NCBI RefSeq assembly: GCF_900100925.1
Contig: NZ_FNKO01000002.1
Span: 2,356,001 to 2,420,000 of the forward strand
Source: Actinopolyspora saharensis
GTDB taxonomy: Bacteria > Actinomycetota > Actinomycetes > Mycobacteriales > Pseudonocardiaceae
Length of the DNA stretch: 64,000 bases
Direction: 5' to 3'
Shown here one piece after another: positions 34,630 to 42,901 of this stretch. Under the pieces are notes generated by a model. That model did no database searches, was not told the origin of the DNA, and worked only from the letters and a program-made list of their open reading frames with translations. Position 1 is the first letter of the stretch, and each line of letters begins with the position of its first letter. A program made the position numbers and the translations under genes.

Positions 34630-35667
34630 GTGGTCACCAGTCGCGACATCGCTCAGCGCGCAGGGGTTTCGCAGGCGACCGTCTCCCGGGTGCTGCAAGG
34701 CAACTCCCGGGTTGCACCTGACACCCGGGAGCGCGTGCTGGCCGCAATGCGTGCGACCGACTACCGGCCCCACGCCGCTGCCAGGGCGATGAAGACCCGA
34801 CGTTCGCAAACCATCGGTGTGGTCATCGCCGACATAACCAACCCGTTCTATCCCGAGCTGCTGGAGGCCGTAAGCCACGCGCTCGACCAGAGCGGGCAGC
34901 GCATGATCCTGTGGAACTCCGCAGGTCCTGGTGAGTACAGCGCTCTGCAGGCCATTCGAGAGGGCTCGGTCGACGGACTGCTGTTCACCACCGTTACCGA
35001 GGGGGCTGCACCGCTCACGGAAGCACTGGTGCACGAGGAGCCCGTCGTGCTGCTGCATCGCGGGCTGGAAGAGGCCCAATGCGACCAAGTGGTCAGCGAC
35101 AACGTCGCCGGAGGCAGTATCGTCGCCGATTATCTGGTCCGGGCGGGCCACGAGCACATCGGATACCTCCAAGGCCCCGAGCTGCCCAGCACAGCTGTGC
35201 ACAGAGAACGAGGGTTCCGCCGCCGTCTGCACCAGTTGGGTATGGACTTGCGCCCCGAACTCGTCGGTCGTGCCGGATTTCAGCACGATACGGCACGCAC
35301 GTTGATACGGTCGATGCTGCACGAGCCGGTGCCGCCCACGGCAGTCTTCTGTGCCAACGACCTGGCCGCTTTCGGTGCCATCGATGGTGCGCGCTCACTC
35401 GGGGTGCACGTCCCCGAGGACCTGTGGGTCGTTGGTTACGACGACATCGCGATGGCCGCGTGGGACTCATTCAACCTGACGAGCGTGCGCCAACCCATCG
35501 CAGATTTGGCCCACACCGCCGTCCAACTTCTACTTGAGCGAATCACCGATCCGGACCTGCCCGTACGGCACGAACTCTTCACCAACTCCCTGACCGTGCG
35601 GGGATCGACCGCGCACACCCCACTCGATCCGCCAGCTGAGCAACGCGACAGTCATGCAGATGATTGA
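34630..35667 (+). CDS. LacI-family regulator of the dehydrogenase-symporter operon
   Basis: 345 residues. Helix-turn-helix [20 protein letters not shown] at residues 3-22, hinge [20 protein letters not shown], then a ligand-binding domain ([40 protein letters not shown]). GTG at 34630 chosen because GAGGGG lies 6 bases upstream; a TTG 11 codons earlier is possible. Divergent from the dehydrogenase with two mirror operators between, so it likely represses both directions until an inducer binds. Confidence 0.92.
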   Translation: MVTSRDIAQRAGVSQATVSRVLQGNSRVAPDTRERVLAAMRATDYRPHAAARAMKTRRSQTIGVVIADITNPFYPELLEAVSHALDQSGQRMILWNSAGPGEYSALQAIREGSVDGLLFTTVTEGAAPLTEALVHEEPVVLLHRGLEEAQCDQVVSDNVAGGSIVADYLVRAGHEHIGYLQGPELPSTAVHRERGFRRRLHQLGMDLRPELVGRAGFQHDTARTLIRSMLHEPVPPTAVFCANDLAAFGAIDGARSLGVHVPEDLWVVGYDDIAMAAWDSFNLTSVRQPIADLAHTAVQLLLERITDPDLPVRHELFTNSLTVRGSTAHTPLDPPAEQRDSHADD

Positions 35668-35672
35668 CACTA

Positions 35673-35751
35673 GGCCCTGTCCGATAGCTCTCGATGTCGG
35701 GTGCCGGTAGCCCTGTGGTGTGGTCAAACGGCATGAGCTGACGGACGAGGA
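35673..35751 (+). pseudogene. IS5-like transposase 5' remnant
   Basis: GTG at 35720 opens VKRHELTDEE, the usual N-terminus of IS5-type transposases. The frame then passes into the 81-bp repeat and loses the family. Upstream, GGCCCTGTCCGATAG at 35673-35687 looks like an insertion-sequence end. Only the left end survives. Confidence 0.5.
35685..35706 (-). repeat. dispersed repeat module 2, copy G
   Basis: Reverse-strand GGCACCCGACATCGAGAGC matches module 2 as found in copy E. It overlaps the insertion-sequence end, so the two may be related. Confidence 0.35.
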
Positions 35752-35832
35752 GCGGGACGTGGGGGCGGGAAGCGTTCCGCCCCTTCGTCCGCTCCACCGA
35801 TGCGCGCGCAGAGATGCCTCCGATCGGGTTAA
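35752..35832. repeat. 81-bp flanking repeat, right copy
   Basis: Direct repeat of 30372-30452. Here the stem reads GGGGGCGGGAA / TTCCGCCCC, so changes in one arm are matched in the other and the hairpin is kept. Confidence 0.65.
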
Positions 35833-35969
35833 AACGAGTCCTGCGGTGCTCGTTTCCGCGCGCGGAATCCTGGTTCCGTGCTCGCCGGTCCAAGTAGGAT
35901 GATCAAAAGCCCCTCCTGCGGGGCATCGTCATCCAGCACCACCAGTATGCGAGAAGAGGCGCCCGTCGG

Positions 35970-36473
35970 ATGGACGTGGAGATAACGCTGCGGGTGGACG
36001 GACAGCGGCGGACGCTGGCCGTGGACACCCGGACCACTTTGCTGGACGCGCTGCGCGAGCGGCTGGGGGTGATCTCGCCGAAGAAGGGCTGCGACCACGG
36101 CCAGTGCGGCGCGTGCACAGTGCTGCTCGACGGCCGCAGGGTCACCAGCTGCCTGACCTTCGCCGTCGCCAACGACGACAGCGAGGTCGTCACGGCCGAA
36201 GGGCTGGCCGAGGACGACCAACCGCACCCGGTGCAGCAGGCCTTCCTGGACAACGACGGCTTCCAGTGCGGCTACTGCACCCCGGGCCAGATCTGCTCGG
36301 CCGTCGGGATGCTCGACGAGGTCAAGGCGGGCTGGCCCAGCCACGTGACCGAGGACCTCGACGAACCGCCCGAACTGGACGACGAGGAGATCCGGGAAAG
36401 GATGAGCGGCAACCTCTGCCGCTGCGGTGCCTACGCCAACATCGTCTCAGCCATCCGAGAGGCCGCGGAGTGA
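35970..36473 (+). CDS. molybdenum hydroxylase 2Fe-2S subunit
   Basis: 167 residues, small subunit of an xanthine-dehydrogenase/CO-dehydrogenase-type enzyme carrying electrons from the molybdenum site to FAD. First cluster: Cys41, Cys46, Cys49, Cys61 (GCDHGQCGACTVLLDG). Second cluster: Cys100, Cys103, Cys150, Cys152 (FQCGYCTPGQ, GNLCRCGAY). A small acidic insert (125-140) lies before the last pair. Its stop overlaps the FAD-subunit GTG, giving a coupled three-gene operon. Confidence 0.95.
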   Translation: MDVEITLRVDGQRRTLAVDTRTTLLDALRERLGVISPKKGCDHGQCGACTVLLDGRRVTSCLTFAVANDDSEVVTAEGLAEDDQPHPVQQAFLDNDGFQCGYCTPGQICSAVGMLDEVKAGWPSHVTEDLDEPPELDDEEIRERMSGNLCRCGAYANIVSAIREAAE

Positions 36474-37462
36474 AACCCTTCGACTACCAACGCGCCGACG
36501 ACGCGGACAGCGCGATCGCGACCGTCAGCGCCGACCCAGAGGCAAGGTACATCGGCGGCGGGACCAACCTCGTCGACCACATGAAACTGGGGATCACCGA
36601 ACCGGGGAAGCTGGTCGACGTCACCCGGCTGCCCTACGACTCCGTCGAGACGCTGCCCGACGGCGGGGTGCGCATCGGCGCCACGGTGCGCAACAGCGAC
36701 CTCGCGGCCTCCCACGTGATCCGGCAGCGCTACCCGGTGCTGGCCCAGGCGCTGCTGGCAGGAGCCTCCGGGCAGCTGCGCAACCTCGCCACGACCGGCG
36801 GAAACCTGCTCCAGCGCACCCGCTGCTCCTACTTCCAGGACACGAGCACGCCGTGCAACAAGCGCGAGCCCGGAACCGGCTGCTCGGCCCTGGAGGGCTG
36901 GAACCGCTACCACGCGGTGCTCGGGGCCTCCGAGCACTGCGTGGCCACCAACCCCTCCGACATGGCCGTGGCCCTGGCCGCGCTCGACGCCACCGTGGTG
37001 GTCCAGGGGCAGCAGGGGCAGCGCCGCATCCCGGTGACCGAGCTGCACCGGCTCCCGGGCGACGAGCCGGAGCGCGACAGCGTGCTCGAGCACGGCGAGC
37101 TGATCACGGCCGTCGACCTGCCCGCCCCCGCGGAGAACTCCCGCTCCGCCTACCGCAAGGTCAGGGACCGCGCCTCCTACGCGTTCGCCCTGGTCTCGGT
37201 GGCCGCCGTCGTCGAGGTCTCGGCGGGCACGATCGACAACGCCGACATCGCCCTCGGCGGGTTGGCGCACAAACCGTGGCGAGCCACCGCGGCCGAGGAG
37301 GCGCTGCGCGGGGCCCCGGCGACCGAGGAGGCCTTCCGGAGCGCTGCCGAGGCCGAGCTGGCCGAGGCGCGGCCGCTGCGCGACAACGCGTTCAAGATTC
37401 CCATGACCCGCAACACCCTCAGCGCGGTGCTGCGCGAGCTCACCAGGCAGGAGGGAGCGTGA
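36470..37462 (+). CDS. molybdenum hydroxylase FAD subunit
   Basis: 330 residues. FAD-binding PCMH domain with YIGGGTNLVDHMKLG (29-43), then LAGASGQLRNLATTGGNLLQRTRC and a four-cysteine stretch (CSYFQDTSTPCNKREPGTGC) of the kind that in this subgroup binds an extra 4Fe-4S cluster, as in 4-hydroxybenzoyl-CoA reductase-like and YagS-type subunits. C-terminal CO-dehydrogenase flavoprotein domain (SRSAYRKVRDRASYAFALVS). Starts at GTG overlapping the preceding stop and ends overlapping the next start. Confidence 0.93.
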   Translation: MKPFDYQRADDADSAIATVSADPEARYIGGGTNLVDHMKLGITEPGKLVDVTRLPYDSVETLPDGGVRIGATVRNSDLAASHVIRQRYPVLAQALLAGASGQLRNLATTGGNLLQRTRCSYFQDTSTPCNKREPGTGCSALEGWNRYHAVLGASEHCVATNPSDMAVALAALDATVVVQGQQGQRRIPVTELHRLPGDEPERDSVLEHGELITAVDLPAPAENSRSAYRKVRDRASYAFALVSVAAVVEVSAGTIDNADIALGGLAHKPWRATAAEEALRGAPATEEAFRSAAEAELAEARPLRDNAFKIPMTRNTLSAVLRELTRQEGA

Positions 37463-39543
37463 CGGACGTGTCGAACCCCGGCAAGCTCGGAGAACCGCTG
37501 GAACGTCTCGACGGACCGGCCAAGGTCACGGGCACGGCCAGGTACGCCTTCGAACAGCCCGTGGACGACCCCCTCTACCTGCAGCCGCTGCAGGCCGACA
37601 TCGCGCGGGGGAAGGTCGTCAGGATCGACACCGGAGCGGCCGAGGCCCTGAGCGGGGTGCGCGCCGTGCTGACCCACGAGAACGCGGAGTCGCTGAACTC
37701 CGGGGTCGACGTCGAACTGGCCGTCCTGCAGTCCCCCGAGATCAGCTACCGGGGGCAGGTGATCGGTGCCGTGGTCGCCGACACCCAGGAGATCGCGGCG
37801 CACGCCGCGGGCTTCGTCGAGGTCACCTACGAGCGCCATCCGCACGACACCGTGTTCCGCTCCGCCGAGGAGATCGTCTACACCCCGGACAGCTCCAGCC
37901 CGATGATCGGCGAGAACCTCGATCAGGGCGATGTGGACGGGGCGCTGGCCGCTGCCGAGCACACGCTGGACGCCACGTACATCACCCCGGCGGAGTACAA
38001 CAACCCGATGGAGCCGCACGCCACCGTCGCGGTGTGGCGGGACGCGGAACTGACCCTGCACGACTCGAACCAGGGCTCGCACACCGTGCGGGACGTGGTC
38101 GCCCCGACGCTGGGGCTGGACCCGCAGCGGGTGCACGTCTTCGCCCCCCACGTCGGCGGTGGTTTCGGGGCCAAGGGGATGCCCCGCGCGCACGTGATGC
38201 TGGCCGCGCTGGCCGCGCGGAAGCTCGAGGGACGGCCGGTCAAGTGCGCGTTGTCCCGCAGGCAGATGTTCTCCCTCGTGGGCTACCGGCCGCCGACCAG
38301 GCAGCGGGTCCGGCTGGGGGCGGACGCGGCGGGCAGGCTGACCGCCACCGAGCACTCGGCGCTCGAGCAGACCTCGCGGGTCAAGGAGTACGCGGAGCAG
38401 AGCGCCAGCGCGGCGCGGAACATGTACGCCTCGGCCAACCGCCGCATCACCAACGAGCTGGCCGCGCTGGACGTGCCGGTGCCCACGTGGATGCGCGCCC
38501 CCGGGGAGGCCGGGGGGATGTACGCGCTGGAGACGGCCATGGACGAGATGGCCCTGACCTGCGGGATGGACCCGATCGAGTTCCGCGTCCGCAACGAACC
38601 CGAACGGGCTCCGGAGTCGGGGCTGCCGTTCTCCAGCCGCAACCTGGTGTCCTGCCTGCGCCAGGGGGCCGAGATGTTCGGCTGGAACGACCGCGATCCC
38701 GAACCGGGCGTCCGGGAGGAGAACGGCTGGCTGCTCGGAACCGGTGTGGCCGCGGCCACCTTCCCGAGCTTCAGCATTCCCGGATCGAAGGCGACCATCG
38801 GCTACGAGCCCGGCGGGTACTACCGGGTGGAGATCGGAGCAGCGGACCTGGGCACCGGTTCCCGCACGGCGCTGAGCCAGATCGCGGCCGAGGCGCTGGA
38901 AGTTCCCGTGGAGGAGGTGCGGCTGCACCTGGGCAGCACCGCGCAGCCGCGGGCGAGCATTGCCGGGGGTTCCTCGGGAACGGCCTCCTGGGGTTCGACG
39001 ATCGTCCAGGCCGCGCGCGAGTTCCGCTCCGAGCACGGCGCGGAACCGGCGGAGGGGGCCGAGACCACGGCCGAGGCCGCGGCCAACCCGTCCGCCGGTG
39101 AGTACGCGATGAACGCCTACGGGGCGCAGTTCGCCGAGGTGGCGGTGAACGCCGACACCGGCGAGATCCGCGTGCCGCGCATGCTGGGCGTCTTCGCCGC
39201 GGGACGCATCGTCAACGCGCGCACCGCGCGTTCGCAGTTCCTCGGCGGGATGACCATGGGTCTGTCCATGGCGCTGCACGAGCACGGTGTTCTCGACGAG
39301 CGGTTCGGCCACGTCGTCAACCACGACTTCGCCGGGTACCACATAGCGGGCAACGCCGATGTGGGGTCGGTCGAGGTGAGCTGGCTCGACGAGCACGACC
39401 CGCACGTCAATCCCATGGGGATCAAGGGGATCGGCGAGGTCGGCATCGTCGGGGTGGCCGCGGCCATCGGCAACGCGGCTCGGCACGCCACCGGGATTCG
39501 GGTTCGTGAGCTCCCCCTCACCCCGGAGAAGTTCCTCGTTTAG
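37459..39543 (+). CDS. molybdenum hydroxylase catalytic (molybdopterin) subunit
   Basis: 694 residues, YagR/XDH type, cytosolic. An N-terminal a/b hammerhead domain (LGEPLERLDGPAKVTGTARY) is followed by the molybdopterin domain with APHVGGGFGAKG, WMRAPGEAGGMYALE and the C-terminal GIKGIGEVGIVG, whose glutamate is the expected general base. The four-cysteine FAD subunit and this sequence type point to an aldehyde or heterocycle oxidoreductase of the YagRST kind. No XdhC-like maturation gene is adjacent. The substrate is unknown. Confidence 0.93.
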   Translation: MTDVSNPGKLGEPLERLDGPAKVTGTARYAFEQPVDDPLYLQPLQADIARGKVVRIDTGAAEALSGVRAVLTHENAESLNSGVDVELAVLQSPEISYRGQVIGAVVADTQEIAAHAAGFVEVTYERHPHDTVFRSAEEIVYTPDSSSPMIGENLDQGDVDGALAAAEHTLDATYITPAEYNNPMEPHATVAVWRDAELTLHDSNQGSHTVRDVVAPTLGLDPQRVHVFAPHVGGGFGAKGMPRAHVMLAALAARKLEGRPVKCALSRRQMFSLVGYRPPTRQRVRLGADAAGRLTATEHSALEQTSRVKEYAEQSASAARNMYASANRRITNELAALDVPVPTWMRAPGEAGGMYALETAMDEMALTCGMDPIEFRVRNEPERAPESGLPFSSRNLVSCLRQGAEMFGWNDRDPEPGVREENGWLLGTGVAAATFPSFSIPGSKATIGYEPGGYYRVEIGAADLGTGSRTALSQIAAEALEVPVEEVRLHLGSTAQPRASIAGGSSGTASWGSTIVQAAREFRSEHGAEPAEGAETTAEAAANPSAGEYAMNAYGAQFAEVAVNADTGEIRVPRMLGVFAAGRIVNARTARSQFLGGMTMGLSMALHEHGVLDERFGHVVNHDFAGYHIAGNADVGSVEVSWLDEHDPHVNPMGIKGIGEVGIVGVAAAIGNAARHATGIRVRELPLTPEKFLV

Positions 39544-39625
39544 ATTCCGTGGCGGAGCTTCGCGCGGGGTGGTGGCAAGTGGCCGCGCCGCTCGATCGAG
39601 GCCGGGGCAGACCGCGGGGGCGGCG

Positions 39626-39901
39626 TTACCGGCGCCGTCCCCGCCGGGAGTCCTGCGGAACCGGCTTGCGCCCCCAGGTCCGGTGCCAGCGCCAGTTGAT
39701 CCAGGCGTCCACCAGCAGCACGAGCAGCGCCAGCACGGCCATTCCGGCGCCCAGCGGTACCGATATCACCACCGCGAGGGCCACGCCCACGAGGAACAGC
39801 GGAATCACCAAGATCCAGCAGAACGGATCGATGCTGCCGAAGAACGAGGGGTTGAGGCGGGAACTCCCCTGGTCACGCGCCACCGGGATGCTCGCTTTCA
39901 C
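39626..39901 (-). CDS. small membrane protein
   Basis: 91 residues, GTG start. Two adjoining hydrophobic segments (CWILVIPLFLVGVALAVVIS and GAGMAVLALLVLLVDAWINW), then a strongly basic tail (RWHRTWGRK...SRRGRRR) predicted to face the cytosol. No family recognised. Same strand as the following small membrane protein 70 bp upstream. Confidence 0.62.
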   Translation of the reverse strand: MKASIPVARDQGSSRLNPSFFGSIDPFCWILVIPLFLVGVALAVVISVPLGAGMAVLALLVLLVDAWINWRWHRTWGRKPVPQDSRRGRRR

Positions 39902-39970
39902 TCGAGGCCTGGTCCGGGTGAATTATCGGTGCATCCGCGCGGAACGCTGCGGGCGGGGCGGGGCGAAGAG

Positions 39971-40399
39971 TCACCGCTGCCCACGGGGTGGAGTTCCGGA
40001 GCCGAGGGATCGCGGCCGCAACGTGGCCCTGCTCGGCAGGCCGAGCCGCCACCTCTTCGGGCCGAAGCGCCACTCGTCCGGGCCGAAGCGCCAGCGCCGC
40101 GGAGTGAGTCGCCAGTGCTGCGCCTCCTGCGGTTTCCTTGGCACGCGGCGGTACGTCAGGAACCCGAGTGCGACGGCCGCGAGGAAGCAGGGCACGGAAA
40201 CGCCGAGCGGGGGATCGGTCAGGTTGAGCACCATCGCGGTGGTGGAGGGCGCGATGAACCCGACGGTGAGCAGGATCCGGTCCCGCGGGGAGGTGGAGTT
40301 CCAGGGGGGAACGGATGAGCTGCCACCGGGGCGTGCGTTGCCTCCGGCGCCGCCGGAGCGGTGTCCGTGCCCCGAGCTCTCCGGGGACGTGGAGGTCAT
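39971..40399 (-). CDS. hypothetical membrane protein with RWRFGP repeats
   Basis: 142 residues. Gly/Pro/Ser-rich N-terminus, two hydrophobic segments (ILLTVGFIAPSTTAMVLNL and GVSVPCFLAAVALGFLTY), then a striking basic-aromatic tail of repeats (RWRFGPDEWRFGPKRWRLG, about 101-119). The repeat is encoded by near-identical 21-base units, suggesting recent duplication. No function can be assigned. Confidence 0.55.
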   Translation of the reverse strand: MTSTSPESSGHGHRSGGAGGNARPGGSSSVPPWNSTSPRDRILLTVGFIAPSTTAMVLNLTDPPLGVSVPCFLAAVALGFLTYRRVPRKPQEAQHWRLTPRRWRFGPDEWRFGPKRWRLGLPSRATLRPRSLGSGTPPRGQR

Positions 40400-40462
40400 C
40401 GTCGAACCCCTGTCACGTGCTTGGTGGTCGTGCTCCGTCCCGGCCGCGAGTGCCGACGGGGG

Positions 40463-40785
40463 TCAGCCTGCTCCGTACAGCTTCGCGGCGTAGGACTCGC
40501 CGTAGTATTGTCCCAGTTCCGCGAGGCTCCTGTCCGGAGATTCCGGGATTTCGGCCATCCGCGGTCGCGAGTCCACCGCACCGGGGTTCCAGCTCTCCGG
40601 GGTCCACAGGTCGGCCCGCACGAAGGACTTCGCGCAGTGGTGGAAGACCTGCTCGGTCTCGACGACCGGGGCGAGTGCGGGGCGGTGTCCGCCGACCTCC
40701 ATGCGCTCGAAGAACGGTACGTGGGTGGAGATGCGCGCTCGTCCGTTGATCCGGATTCGTTCATCCGCGCACCCCCTGCCGGGTA
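40463..40785 (-). pseudogene. 5'-truncated pyridoxamine-phosphate-oxidase-like gene
   Basis: The reading DLPGRG ... ADERIRINGRARIST followed by PVVETEQVFHHCAKSFVRADLW and PESWNPGAV is the C-terminal half of FMN-dependent PPOX proteins. Upstream of about 40785 the family similarity and codon bias vanish, and no start is present at the right distance. Only about 107 residues of a roughly 200-residue protein remain. An internal ATG at 40702 would give a 79-residue fragment. Confidence 0.6.
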
Positions 40786-41012
40786 GATCCGTCGACGGAA
40801 ACGATACCCGGCAGCGGGGTGGGGCGGACAGTCCTCTCGGGGCCGCCCGCGCGAGAGGACCCGCGGCGGTGCCGTCCGCGTAGCTGCTGGACGACGGCTT
40901 CGCGACTTTCCGGCGGTGTCCGCCGTGGCCGGAAGGCTCACCTCTCGGGGCGTGGTTCGAAAATCCGCCGTGCCGTTGAGCGGTGAGGCAGTGCGTGCGA
41001 CTGCGGGAGCCG

Positions 41013-41354
41013 TTACGAGCCCGTACCGCTCGTGGTGACGAGCAGTGCTCCGGGCGTGTGATCGTCGGGAAGTTCGAGCAGCTGGTCGATCACTTGGTAG
41101 ACGGTTCCGCTGGAGCGCCACAGGACCGTGCTCGGCGCGTAGATGTTCTCCTCCGAGGAGGGCATCCTGGTGGCCGACACCTGGTCCTCGGACTCCAGCC
41201 GGACCACGTCGATGACGTTGTCGTGCCCGCGGAACCCCACTATGGACTCCAGCTCCCCGTCGGAGTCCGTGGACTGGACGAACTGGAAGCCGCGCGCGAT
41301 GAGCTGCAGCAGGCGGGTCTCGTATTCCGTTTCGGCGTCAGCTGATGAAGTCAT
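41013..41354 (-). CDS. hypothetical acidic protein after DUF397
   Basis: 113 residues; ATG at 41354 with GGTGAG upstream, overlapping the end of the DUF397 gene by 17 bases, so the two are coupled. Mixed alpha/beta-looking sequence (LLQLIARGFQFVQSTDSDGE, IVGFRGHDNVIDVVRLE, GTVYQVIDQLLELPDDHTP) with no known motif. Part of a DUF397/XRE set; function unknown. Confidence 0.7.
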   Translation of the reverse strand: MTSSADAETEYETRLLQLIARGFQFVQSTDSDGELESIVGFRGHDNVIDVVRLESEDQVSATRMPSSEENIYAPSTVLWRSSGTVYQVIDQLLELPDDHTPGALLVTTSGTGS

Positions 41355-41577
41355 CGAACTCACCGTCCTTGGCTCCGGCGACGAAGGCGGCGATCTCGGC
41401 GCGGGTGTAGATCAGGGCGGGACCCTCCGGATCACGCGAATTCCGCATCGCCACCTCGTTGCCGTCCAGCGCGGCGACCTCCACGCAGTTGCCGATCGCG
41501 CCGCTGTGCCTGCTCCTGCGCCACTGCGCTCCGGTGAGCCGGGTGGCCGAGGTGCTGGTGCGGGTCTGTCCGTTCAT
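41338..41577 (-). CDS. DUF397 protein
   Basis: 79 residues with the DUF397 signature WRRSRHSGAIGNCVEVAALD and the closing RDPEGPALIYTRAEIAAFVAGAKDGEFD. In actinomycetes such proteins are paired with XRE/DUF5753 regulators and act in developmental control or as toxin-antitoxin-like partners. Starts 198 bp downstream of the XRE gene end, on the same strand, with its own palindromic sites in between. Confidence 0.88.
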   Translation of the reverse strand: MNGQTRTSTSATRLTGAQWRRSRHSGAIGNCVEVAALDGNEVAMRNSRDPEGPALIYTRAEIAAFVAGAKDGEFDDFIS

Positions 41578-41602
41578 AGGGTCACTTCTCCTGTGCGTTT
41601 TG

Positions 41603-41618
41603 TGCATGTGCACGTGCA
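41603..41618. promoter_or_regulatory. palindromic site P1 upstream of DUF397
   Basis: TGCATGTGCACGTGCA, near-perfect palindrome, 25 bp upstream of the DUF397 ATG. An identical 16-mer lies 51 bp further upstream. Confidence 0.5.
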
Positions 41619-41653
41619 CGATGATCCTGCCAAGGGAGCTTTCCGGGTGGCAA

Positions 41654-41669
41654 TGCATGTGCACGTGCA
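41654..41669. promoter_or_regulatory. palindromic site P2 upstream of DUF397
   Basis: TGCATGTGCACGTGCA, identical to P1. The 51-bp spacing is close to five helical turns, placing both on one face of DNA. Confidence 0.5.
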
Positions 41670-41775
41670 GCTGCAAGTACCACACGATCGTGGGAGATCG
41701 TGACCCCTCGTTGTCCGGATGTTCACTTTTCGTGTTTCCCGTGGTGCCGCGGTGCCGTCGCGCGGGCGGTGGCGG

Positions 41776-42666
41776 TCAACCGATGCACGCCCGCACCTTC
41801 TGCAGCAGTTGCCTGGACGCCTCCGGGGTCTCCGCGTCCACGGTCAAGCGGTCGAAAACCCTGCCGTACTTCTCGATCTCCTCCGGTTTGTCCAGGTGCA
41901 GCGCCCCGGCCAGGTGCTCCACGTAGACCAGGTTCGGCAGCTCCGGCTCGGCGAACCGCAGCATGCTGAAGGACCCCTCGGCCGCGTAACCGCTGAGCCG
42001 GTACGGAACGACCTGCAGGGTGATCGTGGAGCGCTTGGTCATCTCGAGCAGGTGGTCGAGCTGGGCGCGCATCACCCTCGTCCCGCCTATGGGGCGGTGC
42101 AGCACGGACTCGTCGATCACGGCCCAGAGCCGAGGGGCGTCGGGGCGGTTGAGCAGCTTCTGCCGCTGCATGCGCAGCGCGACCCTGCGCTGGACGTCCT
42201 CGTCGGCCAGCTCCGGCCTGCCCCGGCTGGCTACCGCCCTGGCGTACTCCTCGACCTGTAACAGGCCGGGAACGAACTGGAGCTCGAAGGTCTGGATCCG
42301 CGCGGCGGACTCCTCCAGCCCCACGAAGTCCTGGAACCAGTCGGGCATCAGGTCGCTGTAGCGGTTCCACCAGCCGGGCTGGTTGGACTCGCGGGCCATC
42401 TCCAGGAACGGCTCCCGGTGCTGCTCGTCGATCCCGTAGCACTTCAACAGGTCGAGGACGTCGCGTTCCTTGACGCTGACCTTGGCCAGCTCGATGCGGC
42501 TTATCTTCGACTCGGAGCCGCGTATGGACTCGGCCGCCTCGGCCCTGGTGATCTCGGCCGCCTCCCGCAGCCTCCGCAGCTGCGTGCCGAGCACGATCCG
42601 CCTGGCGGTCGGCTTCGGGTGCTCTTCGGGTGGCTCGTGGTGGTCGCCGGGGTCGACAGTGGTCAT
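41776..42666 (-). CDS. XRE-family regulator with DUF5753 domain
   Basis: 296 residues. Helix-turn-helix at about 28-65 (LRRLREAAEITRAEAAESIR, SESKISRIELAKVSV), then the DUF5753 domain (YSDLMPDWFQDFVGLEESAA, FELQFVPGLLQVEEYARAV, and VIDESVLHRPIGG, STITLQVVPY). DUF5753 regulators partner with DUF397 proteins such as the one just downstream. Divergent from the PF04672 methyltransferase, which may be a target. Confidence 0.93.
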   Translation of the reverse strand: MTTVDPGDHHEPPEEHPKPTARRIVLGTQLRRLREAAEITRAEAAESIRGSESKISRIELAKVSVKERDVLDLLKCYGIDEQHREPFLEMARESNQPGWWNRYSDLMPDWFQDFVGLEESAARIQTFELQFVPGLLQVEEYARAVASRGRPELADEDVQRRVALRMQRQKLLNRPDAPRLWAVIDESVLHRPIGGTRVMRAQLDHLLEMTKRSTITLQVVPYRLSGYAAEGSFSMLRFAEPELPNLVYVEHLAGALHLDKPEEIEKYGRVFDRLTVDAETPEASRQLLQKVRACIG

Positions 42667-42901
42667 CGCCGCTCCTGCTTCCTCGGTGTGGGAGCCGGTC
42701 CGCGGTGGACCAGGACCGTCGGGGGTGCTCGGATCGGAGACGTCCGAAAAGGCCCAACAGTTCCGCTGCTCCGCTCCGAATCGAGTCCTTCGTACGGTTT
42801 CGCGAGGTTACTTCACTGTGCTTGCATTTACCGCACGCGATGGTTCCTTTACGCCACGTGTCCTATTGTGGAGTACTCGCCGGCAGTCACGTGAGGTTGC
42901 G

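Noticed and set aside
37177..39486. Long open frame antisense to the molybdenum hydroxylase
   Set aside because: Shadow frame; the plus strand carries the full catalytic subunit.
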